From an uncultured Collinsella sp. (lineage in GTDB: Bacteria > Actinomycetota > Coriobacteriia > Coriobacteriales > Coriobacteriaceae): DNA of 20,177 nucleotides. The translations under genes and the position numbers were made by a program. Location of the stretch: the NCBI GenBank assembly GCA_902496775.1, contig CABVCF010000036.1, forward strand, positions 1-20,177, read 5' to 3'. Below are positions 14,501-20,177 of the stretch, one piece after another. Numbering within the stretch: position 1 is the stretch's first letter; the number at the start of each line of letters is the position of its first letter. Under the pieces are notes generated by a model, which did no database searches, had not been told where the DNA came from, and saw nothing but the letters and a program-made list of their open reading frames with translations.

Positions 14501-15076
14501 CTACTTTTTGGCAGCTTTGCGCTCGTCGCGGATGCGGGCGCGGTCCATGGCTGCCTCGACGGCCGAGAATCGGCAGCCGCAATAATTCTGTCGATACATA
14601 CCCAGCTCGCGCGAACGACGCGTGGCCTCGGGATAATACGGGCGAAAATCGCGAATCACCGGAGTGAGACCGCGAGCGGCAGCCAGCCGCTCCAACACAT
14701 CATTGCAGGTTTCGAACAGCTGATACGGCGAGACGGCGAGCGTCGTGCCCACAAACTCAAACCCGCGCTCCTGGGCCACGCGGCACGCCTCGGCCAGGCG
14801 CAGGGCATAGCACGCGCGACAGCGACGGGGTCGATCGGCACCCAACGGTGCCACGCCGGTCTCCCAGCGCTCGCGGTCCTCCCCTGCCTCGATAAGCTCG
14901 ATGCCGCCGTCGGCACACCACCGGCGCAGCTCGTCCAAGCGCCGCTGCCATTCATCGCGCGGCTGAATATTGGGGTTGGTCCAGCAAATCGTGGGCTCAA
15001 ACCCCTCCTCGCGCAGCAGGCGAACCGGCTCCAGCGAGCACGGCGCACAGCAAGCGTGCAGCAGCAACGGCTTCAT
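14501..15076 (-). CDS. queH: Epoxyqueuosine reductase QueH
   Basis: QueH reduces epoxyqueuosine in tRNA to queuosine and is the non-homologous alternative to cobalamin-dependent QueG. The 191-residue product has the family's cysteine pattern for an iron-sulphur cluster: HACCAPC with C9 and C10, CRACY with C86 and C89, and NYCGC with C166 and C168. The C-terminus is basic. I chose the ATG at 15076 because GGGAGG then has 8-base spacing; the ATG at 15082 directly abuts the ribosome site. It precedes queA, so the two final queuosine steps are likely co-expressed. preQ1 supply is not encoded here; it may be made elsewhere or salvaged. Confidence 0.95.
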   Translation of the reverse strand: MKPLLLHACCAPCSLEPVRLLREEGFEPTICWTNPNIQPRDEWQRRLDELRRWCADGGIELIEAGEDRERWETGVAPLGADRPRRCRACYALRLAEACRVAQERGFEFVGTTLAVSPYQLFETCNDVLERLAAARGLTPVIRDFRPYYPEATRRSRELGMYRQNYCGCRFSAVEAAMDRARIRDERKAAKK

Positions 15077-15104
15077 CAGCATCTCCTCCCAATCCTTGCC
15101 CAGG

Positions 15105-15212
15105 GTAGTCTTTTTGGGACGGGGCTATTTTGACTACTTTTGATGTAAAGCGGTCCCAAATACCAGCATCAACCGGAAAGTAGTCAAAATAGCCCCGTCC
15201 CAAAAAGACTAC
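15105..15212. repeat. Inverted repeat with perfect 36-base arms (family C), copy 1
   Basis: Arms 15105-15140 and 15177-15212 are exact reverse complements over 36 bases; the loop is 36 bases. The arm core is GGGACGGGGCTATTTTGACT. Each arm also has short complementary ends (GTAGTC and GACTAC), so each arm can fold on its own or pair with the other. The outer end of the right arm supplies the TAG stop codon of the DUF3267 gene (15209-15211). A second copy is at 18074-18185. Confidence 0.9.
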
Positions 15213-15778
15213 TGACCAAAAAAGCGCACGCCAAAGGACGTGTCCTCGCAGGCGACAATGCGGCGGTCGCGCAAAATGGTCCGCACGTAATACCAGTCGC
15301 CCACACAGCCCGACAAGTGCAAACCAGCCGCCAGGTAGCACAGCAGCGGATAGCCCGAGAGCGCAAAGCCCAAGGCAAACGCCGCCGTCACAACAACCGT
15401 CGGCGCCAGGCAAACTGCCATGTACCGCCGGCGTGAATACACCACGCCCTCGGCGCAGGCATATATCATCGCCGTCTCGCGATTTGCCCCAAAGGTCACC
15501 TGCGCGCCCGCAGGCGCCAGCAGCTTAAAAAACACGCCGTGCACCAACTCGTGCACGGCAAATGACGCCGCCGAAACCGCAGCCAAGCCGACTATCCAGC
15601 CCAAGACCGTGGTCCAGCCGCCCGCGTCAGCCGCATCCAGGTCCGCGGGCCCACCCAGCAGCATAAACACCGGCACCAGGCACACGGCAAATGCGCCGAG
15701 CACGACCATCCCCCACACAAAGCAGGCGTGCAGAAAATCCTCGTCCTCAAACGCATGTATGTTGGAAATCTCATTCAT
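15209..15778 (-). CDS. DUF3267-like integral membrane zincin (putative metallopeptidase)
   Basis: A 189-residue membrane protein with an HExxH zinc motif, HELVH at 76-80, inside the second of about four hydrophobic regions (about 20-42, 58-80, 118-141, 142-160). A later D161 in SGCVGDWYY could be the third metal ligand. This layout fits the DUF3267 family of putative zincin peptidases. The substrate is unknown. The ATG at 15778 has only a weak purine-rich site. The stop codon falls within the 36-base arm of an inverted repeat, so the last residues may have changed when the repeat arrived. It is transcribed away from the synthetase-like gene and towards queH. Confidence 0.85.
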   Translation of the reverse strand: MNEISNIHAFEDEDFLHACFVWGMVVLGAFAVCLVPVFMLLGGPADLDAADAGGWTTVLGWIVGLAAVSAASFAVHELVHGVFFKLLAPAGAQVTFGANRETAMIYACAEGVVYSRRRYMAVCLAPTVVVTAAFALGFALSGYPLLCYLAAGLHLSGCVGDWYYVRTILRDRRIVACEDTSFGVRFFGQ

Positions 15779-15823
15779 AGCATCTTAGGATAGCGCCCCT
15801 GCCACGTACCCGTCCGCATGTGC

Positions 15824-15829
15824 GATAAT
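15824..15829 (+). promoter_or_regulatory. Possible extended -10 promoter for the synthetase-like gene
   Basis: TGCGATAAT at 15821-15829 resembles an extended -10 element (TG-n-GATAAT), about 80 bases before the ATG at 15911. No good -35 hexamer is visible, which is acceptable for extended -10 promoters but leaves the call weak. Confidence 0.3.
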
Positions 15830-15910
15830 GTCGAACGATATGCACGAATTGACCACCGCGTCGCCAGGCCTTGCGCCCGGCCGCGCCCTTACTATATGCG
15901 AAGGAGTCCC

Positions 15911-18054
15911 ATGGCATCCAAATACTCCATGAACGACCGTCCCAGCTGGCCTCGCCGCGCCATCGTTACCGCCGGCGAGCCCTACGGCAACAAGGGCCTT
16001 CACTTTGGCCACGTCGGCGGCGTCTTTGTCCCGGCCGACTTCTTCGCCCGCTTCCTGCGCGACCGCCTGGGCCGCGAGAATGTCATCTTCACCTCGGGAA
16101 CCGACTGCTACGGATCGCCCATCATGGAGAGCTACCGCAAGCTCAAGGAGAACGAGGACTACGACAAGTCCATTAGCGAGTACGTCGAGTCCAACCACTC
16201 CCGCCAGGCCGCGACCCTCAACAACTACAACATCAGCTGCGACATCTACGGCGGCTCGGGCCTTGAGCCGGCGGCCCAGATCCACAACGAGGTTACCGCT
16301 GAGATTATCGAGCGCCTGCACGAGCAGGGCACCATCTCCAAACGCTCCACGCTGCAGTTCTACGACGCCAAGGCCGGCACGTTCCTCAACGGCCGCCAGG
16401 TGATCGGCCGCTGCCCCATCCAGGGCTGCAAGTCCGAGAAGGCCTATGCCGACGAGTGCGACCTGGGTCACCAGTTTGAGCCCGAGGAGCTCATCGCGCC
16501 CAAGAGCCAGCTCACCGGCGAGGTGCCCGAGCTGCGCCCGGTCGACAACCTCTACTTCGACCTGCCGGCCTACCTCGACTTTATGAAGACCTATACCGCC
16601 AAGCTCGCCAAGAACCCGCAGGTTCGCTCCGTGGTCTCCAAGACCATGGAGGAGTGGCTGCTGCCGGCTCAGCTCTACATCCAGAACAAGTTCCGCGAGG
16701 CCTTCGACGCCGTCGAGGACCAGCTGCCCGAGCACACCGTGCTGGAGCCCGAAGGCAACAAGAGCAGCTTTACCGTCACCTTCCCCAGCTGGAAGGAGCG
16801 CGACGACGCCCACGCGGTGCTCGCCAACGGCGGCGTGCGCTTCCGCAGCGGCAAGGCGCTCGTGCCCTTCCGCATCACCGGCAACATCGACTGGGGCGTT
16901 CCGGTGCCCGAGGTCGACGGCGTGACCGACGTCACCTGCTGGTGCTGGCCCGAGAGCCTGTGGGCGCCCATCAGCTACACCCGCTCGCACGCGATGCCAA
17001 GGCCGCCGGCGTGACCGAGGGTGTCGCCGCCCAGGACGCCGCCCTCATGGGCGAGCCCGCCGCCGATTCCACGCAGGTCCCCGCGCCCACCTACCAGCAC
17101 AGCTCGCTCGACTGGCGCGACTGGTGGTGCTCTGACGACGCTCAGATCTACCAGTTCATCGGTCAGGACAACATCTACTTCTACTGCATCGCGCAGACCG
17201 CCATGTGGGAGGCCCTGGGTTGGGACCTTACGCAGAGCACCGTCAGCGCCTGCTATCACCTGCTCTACATGGGCAAAAAGGCGAGCTCGTCCTCGCAGAC
17301 GCCTCCCCCGCCGGCAGACGACCTGCTCAACCACTACACTTGCGAGCAGATGCGCGCGCACTGGCTGTCGCTCGGCCTGTCCGAGAAGCCGGTGAGCTTT
17401 AGTCCCAAGGCATACGACACGCGCGTGACCGGCAAGGACAAGGACGGCAACGAGGTGCGCGCCTGCGACGACAAGCGCGTCATCGATCCGGCCCTTAAGG
17501 AGAGCGCCCTTTTGACCGGCGTCTTTAACCGCCTGGCCCGCAGCTGCTTCTACGGCGTCGCCGTCAAGGAAGGCGACGAGAGCCCCTATCGCAACGGCTG
17601 CATCCCCGCCGGTACCGCCTCCGCCACCGTGGTCGAAGCCGCCCAACAGGCAGCTCTCGCCTTTGAGCAGGCCATGTACAAGTTCGAGACGCACCGCGCG
17701 CTCGCCGTGTGCGACGACTACCTGCGTGCCGCCAACAAGCGCTGGAGCGATGCCTCCAAGGCCGCCAACAAGCTCGAGGGTAAGTCAGCCAACGTCGCCA
17801 TGACGCAGGCCCTCGTCGACGCCTTTACCGAGCTGCGCGTGGCGACCGTGCTCATGCACGGTATTGTGCCAGCCGGCTGCGAGCTCATCTGCGAGTACTT
17901 CGACGTCGATCCGATCGCCTTCTTTAGCTGGGATAACATCTTTGCCTCCACGGACGAGTTTGTGGAGAGCCTGGGCGAGAAGCCCGGCGAGCACCGCGTG
18001 AAGCCGCTGCCCCCGCGCTTCGACTTCTTCAGCAAGCACGAGAGCCAGTACTAG
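15911..18054 (+). pseudogene. Divergent methionyl-tRNA-synthetase-like class I enzyme, interrupted by a frameshift
   Basis: Two frames together encode one protein of about 714 residues. The first runs from ATG 15911 (after AAGGAG) to a premature stop at 17014. The second continues from about 16984 to 18054. The break lies within about 16970-16990 and is cured by one extra base. Features: HIGH motif as HFGH at 31-34; zinc knuckle C168, C173, C183, H187 followed by FEPEELIAPKS; DWGVPVPE at 327-334; then, after the break, FIGQDNIYFY. The KMSKS position reads KKASSSSQ (about 456-463) followed by TPPPPADDLL, a degenerate motif. A helical region ending NKRWSD resembles the anticodon-binding domain. 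The protein is MetRS-like, but it may be a paralogue, not the housekeeping enzyme. The frameshift may be real or a sequencing error; no slippery heptamer is visible. Confidence 0.82.
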
Positions 18055-18073
18055 GCCAACGCAACGCGCCCGG

Positions 18074-18185
18074 AAAGTAGTCAATTTGGGACGGGGCTAT
18101 TTTGACTACTTTGCCGTAGTCGCACCAACATTGATCGGTTTTGTCAAAGGCAGTCAAAATAGCCCCGTCCCAAATTGACTACTTT
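18074..18185. repeat. Inverted repeat with perfect 34-base arms (family C), copy 2
   Basis: Arms 18074-18107 and 18152-18185 are exact reverse complements over 34 bases; the loop is 44 bases and unrelated to that of copy 1 except for the start. The core matches copy 1, but the five bases outside GGGACGGGG are AATTT here and TTTTT there, changed on both arms. It lies between two plus-strand genes, 20 bases past the synthetase-like stop and 25 bases before the methyltransferase start. Confidence 0.9.
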
Positions 18186-18209
18186 TACTGGAATGGGAAG
18201 GAAAGACGG

Positions 18210-19313
18210 ATGTCCAAGCCGCGTCGTCGTAAGCAGAAAAAGCAGGTTAAGGCCGAGCTCAAGCTCAGGCAGTTTGCTGCTACCGAGCTTTCCGACCAGC
18301 TTGCCGCCCTTCCCTACGCCGCCGACCTGCCGCGCTTTATGGTCGACACGGTCGCCGGCGCCTATGCCCCCGCCGATGCCGAGCTCATGATCGAAGGCTT
18401 TGGCGCCGCGGCCACACGCCCAGTCACACTGCGCGCCAACACGCTCAAGGCGACCGCCGGGGACATCATCGCTGCACTCGACGAGGCCGGCATCGCCCAC
18501 CAAACCGTTACCTGGTATCCGGACGCCTTCATCCTGCCCGAGGCCCAGGTTTCCGATCTGTGGGACCTCGACATCTACCGCGACGGCAAGATCTACCTGC
18601 AGAGCCTGTCATCCATGATGCCGCCGTTGGTCCTGGGCGCCCAGGCAGGCGAGGACATCCTGGACATGTGCGCAGCCCCTGGCGGCAAGACGACGCAGAT
18701 CGCCGCCCTCACGCAGGGACAGGCACACCTCACCGCCTGTGAGATGAACATCCCCCGCGCCGAAAAGCTTGAGTCCAACCTCCACCGCCAAGGTGCCAAA
18801 AACGTGCCCGTCATGCGCATCGACGCACGCGAGCTCGACGAGTTCTTCCGCTTCGACCGCATCCTGCTCGACGCCCCCTGCACCGGCACGGGCACCGTCA
18901 TCAGCGGCAACGAGAAAAGCCTGCGCGGCCTGACCGAGCAGTTGCTGAGCAAGTGCGCCCGCTCGCAGCGCGCGCTTCTGGACCGCGCCATGGGTGCCCT
19001 CAAGCCGGGCGGCACGCTCGTCTATTCCACTTGTTCGATCATGCCGCAGGAAAACGAGGACGCCCTGCAAGAGGCCCTCGACAAGCATATGGACTGCGAG
19101 CTCATCCCCCTTGACGGCACGCCGAGCGAAAGCGAAGCACGCCGCGCCCAGGAAGCCGGCGAGGAGCCGCGCGTCGAGTCCAACGCTCTGACCGAGGCCA
19201 TTGCCGCGGGTCAGGTATCGGCCATCGCCAACGGCCTGCCCAGCACGCTCACCATTCCGCCTAGCCGCGACTTTGAGGGCTTCTACATTGCCCTGATTCG
19301 AAAACGCAGCTAG
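18210..19313 (+). CDS. RsmB/NOP family RNA cytosine-5 methyltransferase (RsmF-like)
   Basis: A class I S-adenosylmethionine-dependent methyltransferase, 367 residues, of the family that makes 5-methylcytosine in rRNA. The SAM-binding motif DMCAAPGGKT spans 152-161. The two catalytic cysteines are in DAPCTGTGT (C224) and STCSIMPQENE (C275), both intact. The N-terminus begins with a basic stretch SKPRRRKQKKQ that may contact RNA. The exact target base cannot be told from sequence; RsmB, RsmF and archaeal-type NOP enzymes share these motifs. The ATG at 18210 follows GGGAAGGAAAG. A 23-codon in-frame extension would run into the family C inverted repeat, so I reject it. Confidence 0.92.
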   Translation: MSKPRRRKQKKQVKAELKLRQFAATELSDQLAALPYAADLPRFMVDTVAGAYAPADAELMIEGFGAAATRPVTLRANTLKATAGDIIAALDEAGIAHQTVTWYPDAFILPEAQVSDLWDLDIYRDGKIYLQSLSSMMPPLVLGAQAGEDILDMCAAPGGKTTQIAALTQGQAHLTACEMNIPRAEKLESNLHRQGAKNVPVMRIDARELDEFFRFDRILLDAPCTGTGTVISGNEKSLRGLTEQLLSKCARSQRALLDRAMGALKPGGTLVYSTCSIMPQENEDALQEALDKHMDCELIPLDGTPSESEARRAQEAGEEPRVESNALTEAIAAGQVSAIANGLPSTLTIPPSRDFEGFYIALIRKRS

Positions 19314-19337
19314 CGCACGGATCCAAAACTCAACAAG

Positions 19338-19508
19338 CTATCTCTGTGCGCGTTTGCCCTGCTGGTCGCGATGCTGTTTAAGCATCGCGCGCTCCTTGCG
19401 TTCGGCCCTTTTGCCCTTAATGGCCGTGACCACAAAGTAGATGACCGCGGCGGCAACGATTGCGGCCACACACAGGCCAATCGAGCCAAACATTGCTGTC
19501 AATTCCAT
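19338..19508 (-). CDS. 56-residue single-pass membrane protein, unknown function
   Basis: A small open frame starts at ATG 19508 with GAGAGGTG just upstream and ends in TAG at 19338. The product has a hydrophobic segment at about 9-30 (SIGLCVAAIVAAAVIYFVVT region) followed by a strongly basic tail (KGKRAERKERAMLKQHRDQQ). This layout predicts a membrane helix with the positively charged tail in the cytoplasm. The gene is convergent with the methyltransferase gene and divergent from the next gene. I do not recognise a family. It is supported by start context and composition, not homology. Confidence 0.65.
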   Translation of the reverse strand: MELTAMFGSIGLCVAAIVAAAVIYFVVTAIKGKRAERKERAMLKQHRDQQGKRAQR

Positions 19509-19699
19509 ACCGCGTCACCTCTCTTTTAAACGGGACATTCAAGATAGCACCTCGATACCCGCCACCACAGCTCCTTCACGTTCGCCGGCCCTTCGGTCTA
19601 ACGGATGGCGCGGCGGGGAAAAATCAACTCGTCAAACGATTTAGCATTCGCTATTCCGGCTGCATCGCGCCGGCCGTCATCACATAGAATCGAGCCTCC

Positions 19700-20177
19700 A
19701 TGGATACCCTCAACGATCTAAATGAGCGCGTCGACGCCTTCGTCGGCACCAGCTCCTTCGACACGCCTGCCGCGGCAAACGACCAAGCTCCCATCGATGT
19801 GCCCGCCGAGGTTCACGAGGACATCGTCGCCTCGGTCGATTTCTCCGAGGTCGAGCTCGCAGACGAGTTCACCGAGCCCCAAGTAGCCGTCACGCCCAAC
19901 GGCCTACTCCCTATGGAGCCCCTGCCCATCGACGGGCGTTTGCGCAAGGCGGCCCTTCGCATGCCCGACGAGATCGAGGAGGCCAGCGGCTTTACGCTCT
20001 TCGGCCGACGCATCAAGTCGCTCATTTACACCACCGACGTCGCGGTTATCCGCAACTCCAACGCCGATGCCGTCTTTGCGGTCTACCCTTTCACGCCGCA
20101 GCCCGCCATTACGCAAGCGCTGCTGACCGTCGCCGAGTGCCCGGTCTTTGTAGGCGTGGGCGGCGGAACTACGACCG
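19700..20177 (+). CDS. Conserved protein of unknown function, 3' end outside the window
   Basis: The frame is open from ATG 19700 to the window edge, 159 codons. An in-frame stop lies just upstream at 19685-19687, so no earlier start is possible. Residues 1-75 are acidic and look disordered. From about residue 79 the sequence becomes ordered: LRKAALRMPDEIEEASGFTLFGRRIKS, then IYTTDVAVIRNSNADAVFAVYPFTP, then CPVFVGVGGGTTT at the edge. The pattern recalls a conserved family often labelled hydrolase or TIM-barrel-like in related bacteria; I cannot name it with certainty. The ribosome site is weak. The acidic extension appears to be an addition to the core family. Confidence 0.75.
   Translation, partial: MDTLNDLNERVDAFVGTSSFDTPAAANDQAPIDVPAEVHEDIVASVDFSEVELADEFTEPQVAVTPNGLLPMEPLPIDGRLRKAALRMPDEIEEASGFTLFGRRIKSLIYTTDVAVIRNSNADAVFAVYPFTPQPAITQALLTVAECPVFVGVGGGTTT

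Noticed and set aside
15785..16990. 401-codon minus-strand open frame opposite the synthetase-like gene
   Set aside because: Its translation is a low-complexity A/V/G/L run typical of GC-rich antisense frames, while the plus strand encodes HFGH and zinc-knuckle motifs.
17265..17300. Programmed frameshift at the synthetase-like gene
   Set aside because: No X-XXY-YYZ slippery heptamer is visible near the break at 16970-16990, so a deletion or sequencing error is the simpler reading. The AAAAAG run at about 17275 lies well past the break.
19509..19699. tRNA or small RNA in the 191-bp divergent gap before the last gene
   Set aside because: I looked for cloverleaf arms and a T-loop pattern and found none; the region most likely holds the two divergent promoters, which I could not pin down.

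Overview
The window is a G+C-rich bacterial chromosome segment of about 20 kb. It has dense gene spacing, clear Shine-Dalgarno sites and many short intergenic palindromes. I think it is a member of the Coriobacteriia, most likely Collinsella. That rests on the overall look: high GC, a twin-arginine lipoprotein in an amino-acid transporter, the queH-queA pair, B6 salvage and families of long intergenic inverted repeats. It is an inference, not a database match. I see no rRNA, tRNA, CRISPR array, insertion sequence or transposase.

Layout. 1-1151: 3' element, hairpin and prfA (release factor 1), minus strand. 1400-5780: a minus-strand operon of lipoprotein, permease and ATPase of a polar amino-acid ABC importer, followed by an M20 metallopeptidase. 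5892-7919: an intergenic hairpin element, an aldose-1-epimerase-like protein and a single-pass membrane protein of unknown function, all minus. 8181-9914: MFS transporter and low-molecular-weight protein tyrosine phosphatase, plus strand. 10092-11453: an AAA ATPase with a DUF4143 nuclease-like domain, minus strand, preceded by three direct repeats spaced exactly 33 bp. 11636-12782: pyridoxal/pyridoxamine kinase overlapping a small TIGR04076-like protein, minus. 12783-13218: a 436-bp gene-free stretch packed with repeats. 13219-15076: queA and queH, the last known steps of queuosine synthesis, minus. 15209-15778: DUF3267 zincin-like membrane protein, minus. 15911-18054: a divergent methionyl-tRNA-synthetase-like gene broken by a one-base frameshift, plus. 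18210-19313: RsmB/NOP-family rRNA cytosine-5 methyltransferase, plus. 19338-19508: a 56-residue membrane protein, minus. 19700 to the end: the start of a conserved protein cut off by the window.

A translation theme recurs (prfA, queA/queH, aminoacyl-tRNA-synthetase-like protein, rRNA methyltransferase), but the genes are in separate transcription units.

The most unusual content is between genes. At least six families of long, nearly perfect inverted repeats are present. Two families recur with sequence changes matched on both arms, and one family sits directly downstream of three unrelated minus-strand genes. With the 33-bp-spaced repeats before the AAA/DUF4143 gene and the degenerate KMSKS motif in the broken synthetase-like gene, these are the best candidates for something undescribed.
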